Counted from the stretch's first letter, positions 46,084-57,854 are shown. The stretch is DNA of 64,000 nt from Gnetum montanum (GCA_015680685.1 MNCI01016482.1:480959-544958); one strand, 5' to 3'. A program made the numbers and translations. Notes: generated by a model not told the origin, from the letters alone.

Positions 46084-48253
46084 CAAACGCCTCAACAAGG
46101 TATTAGAGACTGGCATCCAAGTCGACCCTGACAAGGTTAAATCCATTATTAATCTAGCATCACCTACAAACCTCAAAGAACTACGTGGGTTGCAGGGTAG
46201 TTTGCAATTTATCAGGCGGTTCATCTTGATATTAATAGACAAGTTACACCCTATGCAACATCTACTTAAGAAAGGGGTTAACTTTGAATGGACTGAGAAC
46301 TGCCAACGTGCATTTGACAATCTGAAGAAAGAGCCATCACAAATAATTTATTAAAAAGCATTAGGATAGCCCGTTGGAAATCCATCACAGCAAAATTTGA
46401 CATGTGCTACATTGGCCAATCTTCTATGAAAGGCCAAGCGATAGCTAACCAACTTACAACATCACCAGTTAACGATCAAACCACGATAAAGCCCGAGTTT
46501 CCTGATGAACAGATACATAGTTTAAGCCCTCTATCGACAGGCCTTGAAGTGACGTTATACTTCAATGGAGCTTCGACTACTAGAGATGGTAGTGCTTCCA
46601 CTTTCATTACACTCTCCCCTGAGGATGTTCATCCATTGGCTTACCACCTGGCATTTCCTTGTACGAACAATATGGCAGAGTACGAGGGACTTCTCAGGGG
46701 ATTATTAACAATCAAGGAACTCAATGTTCAACACCTGGAAAAGCTGTGCATCTACAGGGGTCTATGCCTACAAAGTTGTGCATCTACAGCCCTATTGTAA
46801 TATGGCTAAAGATCTCCTAAAATAATTCATGACAACTGATGTCCAACACATGTCACATAATGAGAGCGCCATAGCTGATGCACTAGCTACACTGGCCTTA
46901 AACATGCCACCACATTTGTTTGTCACTTGGCCTGCTTTAACGATGGAATGTACAGAGCTTGTCACTCAAGCGGTGCAGATTTCTTCTATAACCATGGGTG
47001 GAACACCAGAATGGTACGATAACATTAAATCCTACCTTCTACATGGTGAACCACCACACGAGTTAACACCTGCACAAAAAGATGCAATCTGCAAGCGTGA
47101 CCGGCAATATGTCATCATTGGAGACAGTACTCTCTGTAGACGCTCGTTTGATGGAGTATTGCTAACCTGCATTAATAATGACCAAGTGCAAACAATAGTT
47201 AGCAAATCCCATGAAGGACTATGTGGGAGACACATAGCCCCATGAGCCATGGCCGCTAAAATCAGACGCTTAGGGTATTACTGGTCGTACATGGAACGAG
47301 ACTGCCTAACTAAGGTTAAGACATGTGACACATACCAATGTTACATAAATCTGATACATTTGTCACCAACTGAATTGCATACTACACAGATCACTTGGCC
47401 ATTCCAACGATGGGGACTAGACATCATAGGTCCCATCACACCTAAGTCTTCCACAGGACATAGCTTCATCATCACTGCCACTGAGTATTTCAAGAAGTGG
47501 GTCAAAGCTATTCCCCTATGAAAGATTACAACACAATAGGTTTACCATTTTATCTTGGAAAATATAGTAACTAGGTTTGGGCTTCTCATGACTATTGTGA
47601 CCGACAACGGGCCATAATTCAATAGTACTGAAACAAAATCTTTTTGCAATAACCTTGCTATCAAGCAATCTTTTTTCTCACCCTATTACCTGCAAGCAAA
47701 TGGTCAAGCAGAAGCAACAAACAAGGTGGTTATCAATCTACTCAAGAAAATGTTCAGTAGTAATAAAAAATTATGGCATGAAAAAATCCTCTATGTGCTA
47801 TGGGCCTATCGTACGACATGCAGAATAGCTACCGATAGGACACCCTACAGCCTAGTCTACAGATCTGAAGCAGTGTTGCCCCTGGAACTACAAATTCCCT
47901 CATTACAGATGGTCCTCTCCATGGTTATAAATGAGACCCAACACAATGAGTCCAGGATCGTTGATTTAGACTCAGTAGAGGAAAAGCGCATCCAAATGCT
48001 CGACAACATCGAAAGGTATCAAGACAAGCAGAAATAGAAGCATCATCACAACTTGCATTAGCGACCAATCAAGAAAGGAGACTTGGTTCTCAAAGCCATT
48101 CATGAACCAGCGGAAAAATTCTCTGCAAGCTAGGAAGGCCCTTTCCTAGTTGTTAACGCATATGACAACAGAGCATTTAGGCTAGCAGACATCAACGACA
48201 ACGAACACCCGAACCTTATGAATCATATGTACTTGAAGCGGTACCACATCTAA
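46084..48253 (+). pseudogene. Element C internal2 pol remnant
   Basis: RT is nearly gone. Sequence jumps from antisense exon 4 straight to the end of RT (VLETGIQVDPDKVK), corresponding to a deletion of internal1 about 29913-32503. A second deletion near 46340 removes the first RNase H (internal1 about 32736-33018). The second RNase H (about 46530-46880) has Asn for the first catalytic Asp (YFNGASTT) and has lost the RGDS segment. Integrase is better kept: CGRHIAP...CDTYQCY, WGLDIIGP, VTDNGP and NGQAEATNK, with several stops. It cannot encode reverse transcriptase. Confidence 0.88.
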
Positions 48254-48264
48254 ACATCAACTTG

Positions 48265-48650
48265 GCTCAAACGTAAGGTAACAAACATCTGCTACGATGT
48301 AAAACTGGTAATGTTGTACACATCTGCTATGACGTAAAACTGGCATTTCTTGCACATGTCTGCCACGATGCTAAACTAGAAAAGTTTTTGACCGTCCACC
48401 ATGACGTGAAACTGGCAAGGTAAGCATCCATCTGCTAAGATGCTAAACTAGCACAGACTTGTCCCTAGGTCACAACATAAAACTAACACCCACAGCATGG
48501 TCTTCTGGGATCATAAACTAGCTCTTTCATCATCTGCTACGACGTAAAACTAGCAAGCTTCAGTCTACCCAGACTTTAAACCGGGACCACAGTCTGCTGA
48601 GACTTAAAACTAGCAACAATGGTCAACCAGGACTTAAAATTGGAATCTAT
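48265..48650. repeat. Tandem repeats in the 3' UTR of element C, internal2
   Basis: Degenerate units with the core TGCTACGACGTAAAACTAGCAA, collinear with 34975-35345. Confidence 0.75.
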
Positions 48651-49835
48651 CAACAAAAAATCCATAAAGCAAGTGAGGGTGATCACTCTTGCACTGCATC
48701 CCTACCAGATGGAATAAGAAATGCATTAGAATAGATGCAACGCCGCTACCCCACTAACATCCTACTAACTCCTCAGATATGCTGAAAGGAAAACTACTGA
48801 TGCCTCAGAGATGTCGCTACGATAGCCACTCTGTAGTTGCAACTCCTGGGGTCAACTTCGCCACTTCAAACCCCAAAGAAACTATGGTCATCCATAGCCT
48901 TGGTGGCCTCCACCCGTCGCCGCCACCAAACTCTGGCTTAGCAGATTCATCTGACTGGTTCTTTGCCCAGTCATTTGAGTAAGATGAATTTGGCTGTCGA
49001 TGACGACTTCATGAATCGCGGCATCAACAAAGGGACCCTTGCTTCTACGGTCCCTTCTCTGTGGCATGCACTCTTCTTTTCGCTTCAGACGACACTTGTT
49101 TCAATAGCGTCCCTAGCGATTAGGAAGATTACTTTTGCTCTCTGTTCTCTGTTAGGTTTTGCAGGTTACTTGCTACGATGGCATTGATCGAGAATGCATT
49201 CACTAGGAGGTGAGGTGTCACAGTGTTCTGAGATGGCTACTTAGGCTAGCCTGACTACTTGGGAGTGAAAACCCTATCTTTCCCTCCATTAGACATCTTA
49301 CTTCACTTTCTCCTTCCCTTATCCTTACAACTGCCTTTACCCTCTTCTTTTGCTTGTACAGGATGTGAGCATATAGTCAATTCTTTCACACCATCATGTC
49401 CATGAATTAGCGTAACGTAACTCGCCTTATGGAATGTAAGTTGAAAAAAAAAAAAGAGAACGGGAAAAGCTAGGCAAAATGGATGTAAAACAACTCATCT
49501 AGGCCATACAAGCATAACACAACTCATCCATGCAAGCCCTTCATATGCAGTATAGTAGTGTAACCTCTTAGGAAAACACCCACAAGAAAATGCCTAATGT
49601 CATGTTTGCGAAAGTTTCCTATTCACATGCTTGAGTCTTCCTCGAACCTCCCTCCTCTCACTTCTTTAAGATCCCTCCTATCCTCCTCCTCCCGCCTTCA
49701 CACTTCCAGGTTTGACACAATGACATCTGAGTAGTTACCGATAGACACTGTTGGTTTCTTTACCTCTCTAGTGTTTCGTATTCTTTGTTGACATCTTTCA
49801 GGCAAGCCCTCCAAATGTCAACAAAGAGGGGCCAT
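48651..49835 (+). other. Element C internal2 3' region and polypurine tract
   Basis: Collinear with 35346-36529. It includes the 74-residue frame at 48963-49187 and ends in AAAGAGGGGCCAT (49823-49835) directly before LTR3. Nothing else is recognisable. Confidence 0.5.
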
Positions 49836-51204
49836 TGAAACATCATGAAATTTCAAGGCCTCAACAGTTCAGCAAAATCTTGCGGCTTAGGAAAGGATTT
49901 GCGACAATTCGCGGCTCAGTAAGTTCCCTTTTCGGCTAAGGGCCTATTATGCCACACTATGCAGTGCAGCGTAATAGACTCCAGAGGAAAGAACAAGACA
50001 AGGGATGCGCAATGGCAAGTCTTCAACTTTGCAAGTTAGCTATGTTTTGAAAATTTTAACTTTTAGCATATTACGCTGCATTACGGAATGCAGCGTAATG
50101 TAGCGTAATGCAATGTAATGCAAGAGGACAGTCCATCTAGTCGCAAAAATAGAGATAGCAAAATTTGAGACCTTAATGGTTCAACAAAATCTTGAGGCTC
50201 AGGCAAGGATCTGCAACATGTCACACATCTCAGCAAGTTTTCTTTTTTCTGCTAAGGGCCTATTACGCTACATTACGCAGTGTAGCATAATAAATCCCAG
50301 AAAGACTGAACAGAAACAAGGGAAGTGCAGTGACAACACTTCAATTTTTTGTAGGTTCACTATGTTACGCCAAGTTACGCTATGCAGTGTAATGTAGCAT
50401 AACACAGTGTAAAGAAAGTAGATGATTGACTTAGTTGCAACCATGGAGATAACACAATTCAGGCATCAGCAATTCTTATGTCACAGTACGCTCTCTAGCA
50501 TATTTCAGCGTGACCGCAGAACAGTTTGTTGCCAAAGCCCCAGCAAAATCAAATTACGACACATAACGCTTTAGAGCGTAATGCAGTGTAGTGCCGAAAG
50601 ATTCAAACACAAACACATCAAGTCAATGGCATTTTGTAGGTTCAGGACACACGTCATCTAAACTGCATTTTTCTCCTGACCCTAACCTTATAAATACTCC
50701 AATTGACAAGGATCAAGGGGTTGGCAAAAAAAAAATTTCTTGATTGGCAAATTTTCTTCATGAGCAATTTTCTTTCATTGGCAATTGTTAACAAATTTTG
50801 GCAAAGATTGACAAGAGAACAAAAGAGGATCGACAATCGTAAGAACATCAAAGCTGATTGACAAGAATGTTTTATCAGAAACAGCTAGTTAGCAGACATT
50901 CTACTTCAGGTCTGACTCCCTTGCGCCCAGATTGGCTAGAACAAGGTAGATCGACCTTTGCTTGTTTCATCTTTAAATAGCTTTCCTGTTCTTGGCACAT
51001 GCTTCATCTAAACCGAAGTTCGCATGTAATCATTATATCCAACATATTTTCTTTATAAGATAAATCTGAGATCTTGGAATTGCACACTCTCTAAATATGA
51101 TTTATTGCATGCTATCTACATAGATTTTGCAATCGCTTTGAATTGTTTACATCGTTCTCATTACCTCTAAGATTAACGATATCATATCTCCTCATTGAAA
51201 TCAC

Positions 51205-52978
51205 TGAAACACCACAAACATTTTTAGCAACACTTCTAGACAACTTCAGAGCCTCTGAAATGGCTCCAAGTAGCCCACCATGGAGCAAGTAAGGTCCCCC
51301 AAATCATGACGGCAAGTCTTGGTGTCAAGGATCATCCGTTTCAAGGTCAAAAAGTGCCATTTTGGCTAAATACAATGTGCTTGCACTGTGTTTACACTGA
51401 ACAGCGTAAGGATCAGTGTCACTAGCATTTGGGGCCCCGAAACTGAGTCAAAACAGGCCAAAATCAAGCACAAGGACCCCCCATGACCTTCGCCAAGGTC
51501 CCCAGCGGTTCCCAACCTTCAGAAAATCAAAGTTCGAGCCTTAAATAAAGTGTTTTCAGTTGATTATGCTGCGGCTACATTTTCTTACACTGCATAGCGT
51601 AAGGATGCGTAAATACTATTCACAGCTTAAAACACTATTCATCGCATGAACACTATTCACTACATAAACACTATTCACTACGTGAACACTATTCACTGCG
51701 TAAAACCCTATTCATCGCATGAACACTATTCATCAACTTCCAGAAAATTCCAGAAAAATATCAGAAAATGGCAAGAAATTCTCAGCATCAGCAACTTCTA
51801 GAAAATCAAAGTTTGGGCCTTAAATGAAGTGTTTTCAGTTGATTACGTTGTGGCTACATTTTCTTATGCTACATAGCGTAAGGATGCGTAAATCACTATT
51901 CATCAGTGTAAAACACTATTCATCGCATGAACACTATTCATCAAACTCCAAAAAAATTTCAGAAAATGGAAAAAAATTCTTAGCATCAGTAACTTCCAAA
52001 ACATTCCAGAAAATTTCAAAAAGACTCAGGAACAAAGAAGTTTCAAGCAAACTGGGGGTCGAATTTCTCTTGTTGTACATTTCATTGTAAGTCCACATGT
52101 GTGGGCATGTTAGGCCCTCATTTTTAATTAAATGTACTTTCATGGGCTTGAATAACCCATAAATTGTAAAAAGCGATGTACCTAGTCAAGAATGTAGTTT
52201 GTCGACACACATCCAACTCATGCACAACTGTCCGACACATATCCAACTCTCGCCAGCATGCATCCAACCCAAGCACAACTGTCCATTGGACACATGTCAC
52301 CAGATCTGCTTTCCTTTCATCTCCCAACCGTTGATTCGATTCTAGAATTTTGTGCCGGAGCCTGGCCTAACCCTATAAATACCCTGTCAATTCACATAAC
52401 CAAGGGGAGGCAAAAATTAGAGAGATTGGCAATTCTGAGAAATTATAGAATTGGCAATCCTTGGGCACTTGACACATCTGACTATTGGCATCCAAGCATT
52501 TCTCACATTCATCACATCACATTATCGCATCATCGCTTCAGAAATCATCCTGGGGCTTAGTGCTTGACCTGTCATCCACACGTGCAGCTACACTTTGACC
52601 GGTGCATACATTTTTATTAAAAAATACAATACAGTTCATTGCCTTCCATTTACATTGTTTAGTTCTATTTATGCTTTTTTTACAATATAGCTTTTTTTAC
52701 GCTTTATTTATGATTCAGAACGCTCTGTTTACATTTTATGTCACTGTTTGCATTCCGTTTACATCCCGTTTACATCGTTTACGATAACCCCAGCGCTAGC
52801 CGTAGCTTACGCTCGGGGAAGTCCTTAGTTGATTTGCATGCAAACCATCCAAGGCACTCTACCTTCGTTCCCTTTTTCAGCTTGCCCTCAAGCGAAGGCA
52901 AGGTCAGTTGTGGCTGCCCGACGATCTCTCGGTGTCTGTTTCCCTTCCAGCCTTATACTAACGATTTAGGTAAGTACA
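51205..52978 (+). mobile_element. Solo LTR of a C-related family
   Basis: 1,774 bp from TGAAACACCACA to AAGTACA, flanked by ATCAC (51200-51204 and 52979-52983). It has the C-type start and end, TATAAAT at 52374 and GCGTAA motifs, but is otherwise different, so it belongs to a sister family. No internal domain remains: it is a product of recombination between two LTRs. It is the youngest layer of the nest. Confidence 0.88.
51522..52010. repeat. 279-bp tandem duplication and 18-bp repeats in the solo LTR
   Basis: GAAAATCAAAGTT starts at 51522 and again at 51801, each followed by the same GTTTTCAGTTGATTA and GCGTAAGGATGCGTAA landmarks. Inside, an 18-bp unit ACTATTCATCGCATGAAC repeats about six times at 51613-51735 and about three times at 51893-51940. 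Confidence 0.8.
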
Positions 52979-53167
52979 ATCACCATCTTGCCATTTGGTT
53001 ATTACAAATTTTTACTAATTAAATAAGTCCCTGTCTGATCAACAAGACCATTTAGGCCACCTCGGATTCGTCTTCTCCAGCACGGCCCTCGCACGGATCC
53101 AAGGTTGGAACTATGTACACGGAACTCCGCTCGGTATTTCCAGCGACCAATGTTTTTTGTCGTTACA

Positions 53168-53172
53168 CTAGG
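53168..53172. repeat. Right target-site duplication of element C (CTAGG)
   Basis: Matches 20350-20354 and follows LTR3 directly. Confidence 0.9.
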
Positions 53173-53409
53173 ATCATCTAATTCTTCTTCATCATCTTCA
53201 TTTTGTCAAAGAAGTTGTAATTGTTAGTTTTGTGCTCATGTTCAATTTTCTTATCACGAATATCAAAATTTTGTCATGATTTTAAACCATACACTTGGGC
53301 ACTCAATTTTATTATGTTTATTTTGTTTTCCTGAAGTCAGTCACTAATCCCATACCTTTCCAGATTTTGTAAAGAGCTTGAAGATGATTTTTCATTCAAT
53401 TGTGGGATA
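53173..53409 (+). other. Element A 3' end after the nested insertion, with polypurine tract
   Basis: The last codons of the A 3' ORF (stop TAA 53179-53181) and a short 3' UTR resembling element D 62510-62630 (CAGTCA.TAATCCCATACCT). It ends in GTGGGATA (53402-53409), a weak polypurine tract just before the 3' LTR. Confidence 0.7.
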
Positions 53410-54271
53410 TGATGAGTCACATTGTTGGGTCACATTAATGAGATGCCATTGACACAACCCCATCAATGCAAGGTTTGACTTGTTGACATGTACTCATCAA
53501 TGGGGCATCCTATTTCACCTATAAATGTGTGCCTACCCATTGCATTTATGAAATAAGTCTTTCATAGTTTTAGCAAAGCATTTTTAGTTTTTCCTCTAAG
53601 AAGTTAAACTATTTTTTGAGTGCTTGTAGTAGGAGTCAAGAGTGTATAGATCTTTATTCAAGTAGTATTGTACCTGAGCACTTCAGTGTGGATGACAATA
53701 AAGATGAGCTTTTCTAATAAACTTTGTAGCACTTGGATTAGATTAATTGTTTTCTTATGCATTTAATATTCAAGCAATTTACTTCAATATTTTTAAGTAA
53801 TTAAGTAATTAATTAATTAATAAGAATTAAATAGTAAACATAAGTATGACCACTTCGAGCATACGTCTAACGCTTGGTAATCCTAGTAATGATTAACATT
53901 TGGTAACCCAGTAACGCTATATGTGTTTAGGATGTGTACGAAAAGTGAGAACGGATGCTTATGTCAGGATTAGTTAAGTGATAGCTAGTTATTAGATTAG
54001 TTAAACATTAAATTACCTTATTCTTTATTCTCGCTCATTAGGCGACTTAATTCATTAAAGATAAAATGATAAAAATCATATACCTTAGTTACACTTAACC
54101 ATACCTTTGAACTTCACAAGTAGAATTAAGAAGACAACGATTGTAATAATTAGTTTCACCTCTTAGAACTTAGTGTACTTAGAGAACTAAAGTCTACAAA
54201 ATTCAACTAGATCGCTAAGTGAACGCTAGTGATTCATATGGTTGGACGTAGGGTATACTTGCTACTCATTA
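53410..54271 (+). repeat. Element A 3' LTR
   Basis: 862 bp, beginning TGATGAGTCA and ending CTCATTA (final CA changed to TA). TATAAA lies at 53520-53525. It is homologous to 8360-9234, with scattered substitutions and small indels. Confidence 0.9.
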
Positions 54272-54276
54272 GCTAT
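54272..54276. repeat. Right target-site duplication of element A (GCTAT)
   Basis: Matches 8355-8359 and directly follows the 3' LTR. Confidence 0.88.
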
Positions 54277-54639
54277 TACCATGACTTAGCTATTAAGGAC
54301 TCATTTTAGATCATGTAGGATAATCTAAGGTTGCCAATAAGGTTATACAAAAGCCTATTAATTTTTTTTTAGTAATGTGGATATACTAAAGACCTATCCT
54401 TCAAATATTTCTAGAGTAAATAGAACATATTTGGATTTTGGAATATTTTTAAATACTTAACTTTATTTCTGACATATATCTTCAAACCCCTATACTTCAA
54501 ACTTTATATGCTCCATGGATAGGAAAACAACATGATCCTGCTTACTACAAGTGTCTTGACTACATTTTAATGAAGAAAGTCCAGAGTAGCTAAAGGAAAG
54601 CTAGAAGAGAGATTTAAGATGGAAGATGACTCAAATTAG
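54277..54639. other. AT-rich sequence after element A
   Basis: No gene seen. The first 100 bp may continue the host duplication (TTTAGTAATGTGGATATAC here, TTTACTAATGTGGATAC near 1003). The similarity is weak. Confidence 0.4.
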
Positions 54640-55730
54640 TGGATACTCAAAATGATAAATTTTTATTGTGTCTAAGAAATCACAAATGATTTTTCAAATG
54701 GTTACAAAACCTCAATACATTGTCAAAGAAAGTTCAAAACATCATTGATGTAATTCCTTAAGCAAATAGAGGCAATTTGAAAGAAAATAATTAGTAGATT
54801 ACAATTAATATTATAATTCATTCAAATGTAAGCCAAACATGGAAAAAATAAAAATATATGTTCATCTTCTATGCTTTTTTTGCAAATATCCTCTTCTCTG
54901 GGTAAATTGACCCAACTACCTATCTTAATGAGGAAATGATGGGAGCTCATTCTTGCTCTAGCAATTTAATTCCTTAAATGAATATAAATAGTTAAGAATA
55001 AATAATTTTGAGTACTAGATAAAAAACCTCCTTTACAATAAGATAAATAACAATATTTTTTCTCATGTATTCAACAAAATTTTAGCCACAACTTTTTTAT
55101 AGTCTTCTAAAAAAATATTTTTATTTAAAGGAAGATCCTCTATTGCAATATAACATGACTAAAGCCATAATTTTCCTTGCTGCACCCATCCATTTTTTGT
55201 GTAGCATTTATTATCTTCTTAACATAATTGACTTCCTCCATATGACCTAACTTCTAAGTATAAGTAATAAAATAACAAAGGGCTTCAACTTCAAGAGGAA
55301 GTAAATTTGCTTTTAGAAGTAAGATATCATAAGAAGTCTATATTCTTACTTGAAATTTATACAAGAGATTATTTTTGAACATGCTCTAATTTTTTTCCAT
55401 TATGTGTGCAAAGTAAAGATCACCATGCAACACAACCATAAAATAATATAGGTTACTACAAAAGAATTTCTTTCTAATCTTCCATGCTAAAATGTATTAT
55501 CTATTGTAATTATTTCTTAGAGTAAATTGAGCTTTCATGCCACTTAAAATCCTTTGAGTAATAAGGGTATTTCAACTATAATTACTTCCAAATTTAATTC
55601 CCAAATATTTATGAGATTCACATATATCGTTTTTTTTTTCTCTAAGACAAAAATTGAAAATTCCATTTATAGTACCATAAACTATAATTTTAGTCTTATT
55701 AATATTAACTTTAATACCAAACGATCTTCC
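54640..55730 (-). pseudogene. Antisense LINE fragment: RT C-terminal part
   Basis: Read on the minus strand: VNINKTKIIVYG, SHKYLGIKFGSNYS, TLITQRILSGMKAQFTLRNN, then ILLLKANLLPLEVEAL, and near 54900 GSWVNLPREEDICKK with IEDEHIF. This order (RT thumb KYLG, a Cys/His-like segment with LPREER-CKKC) fits the 3' part of a plant non-LTR retrotransposon different from the LINE at 2323-8125. The catalytic FADD part is missing, and stops are scattered. Confidence 0.65.
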
Positions 55731-56640
55731 TTGTTTTATTACGAACCTTATCTATGATTTGATGAAGCTTCTCTTTTTCAGAAAATTCATGGCCTAGTAG
55801 GTTGTATTTGCAATAGAGAATAGTATCTATCCAAGGCTATGTCAAGGGATTCATGGTTCTCTTACTTCCATCCTTGTATTTACTTTCTCAAATTGGATAC
55901 TATAGGGTAGGTCTAATACTTCTCATTGAAGAGCTCAAACATCATGGATTACTAATAGATTAAATCTAGTCCTAATGATTTGCACCAAATTTCAACTTCT
56001 TGTATTAGTATCTTGGAAAAGAGCTTAAGATTCTATCACTAACTTTTAATATTTTGCAAGGCCCAGGTATCATGGAACACTTGTAGATCATGTTGAAAAT
56101 TAAAATTATATCCTCCCTTAAATTTTAGAATGTTTCTCATATTAAGTCATTTGATGTGACTTTCCCTTTAATGCCTGTGAGGTATTTTCACTACCTCCTT
56201 GATCTAAATCATGCTTATAGTAGCCAAAAAGGGTTCACCATCATCAAATATATCATAGTCATAATTTTTTATTCTATTTATCTAATTATGATGATCTCAT
56301 CTATGCTTCTTTCAATGTTACCTATTTTATATTTTATCTATATTTCTATCTTCATCTTGAATCCTTAGTAGAGCTCTATCTCCATGCCAACATTCATCTT
56401 TATTAGAGTTAAACGATGAAGATGACAAGGAAAAAGATGATAAACTAGAAGAATCACCATGAATTTTGTGTTTCCCTCTAAAACCCTTAGTTCATATCTC
56501 CTGGTTCTACTTGAGGTCTTAGGCCTTGAGTCCTTTATATTCTAGGATAAATTCCATCCCCTCTAGGATTATTTGTAATAGCTAAACAGTCTTTAAATCT
56601 GGTAAGGGTTTGAATGAACACATGGAACCCTTACTTGTAA
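55731..56640 (-). pseudogene. Antisense fragment of an A-type gag
   Basis: Minus-strand translation gives a serine-run segment (LSSFSLSSSSFNSN) and then LKLFSKILIQEVEIW, MMFELFNEKY, VSNLRK.IQGWK, SLDIALDRYYSLL and LHQIIDK. It is collinear with element A gag (about 10050-10780: SLSSSSSSFNSN, LKLFPRTLI, VSNMRK, IQGWK, YYSLL, LHHIID). It abuts the LINE fragment in the same antisense orientation. Whether the two form one chimeric copy or two independent truncated insertions is unresolved. Confidence 0.65.
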
Positions 56641-56859
56641 TGATCCATATTCATTTTCTTCAATATAGATCTTGTCATTATCCTTGCCAATGTTCTCATC
56701 ATGTAGTGGATTCTCATCCCTATGTAAAGAACACATGTTTTAGTTAATAGTATGTGTGTGAGTTACAATATTAAATTTTTCTAAAAGATAAATTATTAAT
56801 GCTTTTATAGTAATCATTTATGTTATGGGGGCTGCTAGACTCCAAAAAAATGAATAATA
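56641..56859. other. AT-rich sequence before element D
   Basis: No gene or repeat recognised. ATATT at 56860-56864 is the target duplication of element D. Confidence 0.4.
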
Positions 56860-56864
56860 ATATT
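56860..56864. repeat. Left target-site duplication of element D (ATATT)
   Basis: ATATT precedes the 5' LTR and recurs at 63504-63508 after the 3' LTR. Confidence 0.88.
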
Positions 56865-57713
56865 TAATGAGTCATGAATTTTTGGCCGTGATATCGCACC
56901 CATGATATCATGTACGCGATATCACAGCCTAGACGTGATATCACGTACGCGATATCGTAGCCTATCTCCTCATGTATAAATAAGAGGCAGGCAGATTTTG
57001 TAAAGAAGTTTTAAGTTTTTTAAGTTTTAGTATTAAGGTAGGAAATTTTTTTTACTTTTTCCTCTCAACCCTTTCTCCCAATGCATGCCCGCAGTGTGAT
57101 GATTGTAATTGTATGGAATCCTTATTCGAGTGTGACGTACTTGGACATGCACATGACCAGCAATAAAGATCGAGATTACTTCATCATTGCAGCATCTACT
57201 TAGCTTAATTATTTAATTGTTATTGTTATTTATTTCTTTCTTAGTTAATATCTCTCTACCCTTATCTCCTAGTAACGTGGAATGAGTATGAATTAATAAC
57301 GAGCATTTAAGTGTAACTACTTGGTAACCTAGTAGCATACCTAGGCCATGTGCTTGGTAATCCCAGTGGTAGTCATGCACGAGGTCCAAGATGTGTACGG
57401 ATGATTAAGGAATGGATGCTCATTGCACTTAGGCTAGTTTAGATTCTCTCTCACCCTCTCTCTCCTAGCTTAGTTGATATTATTTCCCATCATACCTAGG
57501 AGTAGCATTAGTGTAGGAACATATCATACACCTCACTTTGGACTAAACCATAAGTGACAAAGCTAATACTAGTCCAAGCGGGAAGATAGAAAACTGCGAT
57601 CTACGAGTAACTGTCTAGATACCACAACTAGTCCATCTACAGGGTTCGACCGGATCGTGTGTGAAGCACTCGTATTTGTATGTTTGAGTGTAGGGGTACC
57701 TCACCACTCATCA
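56865..57713 (+). repeat. Element D 5' LTR
   Basis: 849 bp, TAATGAGTCA (TG changed to TA) to CTCATCA. U3 has an array of GATATC palindromes (56888-56963, for example GATATCATGTACGCGATATC) directly upstream of TATAAA at 56975-56980. Confidence 0.9.
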
Positions 57714-57714
57714 T

Positions 57715-57732
57715 TGGCGCCATTGCTGAGGA
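57715..57732 (+). promoter_or_regulatory. Element D primer-binding site
   Basis: TGGCGCCATTGCTGAGGA, one base after the LTR, close to the complement of the plant tRNA-Asp 3' end (TGGCGCCGTTGCCGGGGA, recalled from family knowledge). Confidence 0.8.
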
Positions 57733-57854
57733 TGGTGCTAGTTATCTAGATTAGTTATATCATACAAGATTGTTTTATAGGAATTAACGATATATCTTTT
57801 AGGAAGAAATAACTACAAAAAGTCACATACAAATTCACACACAATTGCACAACC

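Larger units (their letters stand above)
20355..53167 (+). mobile_element. Element C: Tat-lineage Ty3/gypsy, tandem LTR-int-LTR-int-LTR
   Basis: Three homologous LTRs lie at 20355-21889, 36530-38078 and 49836-53167, the last interrupted. They enclose two internal domains, 21890-36529 and 38079-49835. Both domains have gag, protease, an antisense intron-bearing gene, pol, 3' tandem repeats and the polypurine tract AAAGAGGGGCC. Tat affinity rests on a second RNase H (YFDGTSTT, AEYEGLLRGL, ADALATLAL) between the first RNase H and integrase, and on repeats in the 3' UTR. Outer CTAGG duplications fit one insertion duplicated later by unequal crossing-over. Internal2 has lost most of RT. The element is inserted three codons from the end of element A's 3' ORF. 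Confidence 0.92.
49836..53167 (+). repeat. Element C LTR3, interrupted by a solo LTR
   Basis: 49836-51204 plus 52984-53167 align with LTR1 and LTR2 (TGAAACATCATG to CGTTACA). TATAAATA lies at 50689-50696. The interruption carries its own 5-bp duplication. LTR3 is followed by CTAGG, the outer target duplication. Confidence 0.9.
8360..54271 (+). mobile_element. Element A: Athila-lineage Ty3/gypsy retrotransposon, split by nested elements
   Basis: LTRs at 8360-9234 and 53410-54271 are clearly homologous and are flanked by GCTAT. The element's own DNA is 8360-20354 plus 53173-54271, about 13 kb; the rest is element C. The order is gag, protease, RT, RNase H, integrase, a long spacer and a 3' ORF. 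Athila affinity rests on FLDGYSGYNQI and FMDDFS in RT, a degenerate primer site like that of tRNA-Asp, and a long ORF after integrase. All ORFs are badly degraded, and the two LTRs differ more by eye than those of C or D, so it is the oldest LTR element here. That order agrees with the nesting. Confidence 0.9.

Noticed and set aside
51613-51735. CRISPR-like array of 18-bp repeats
   Set aside because: The units are head-to-tail without spacers, in a plant solo LTR. They are ordinary tandem repeats.
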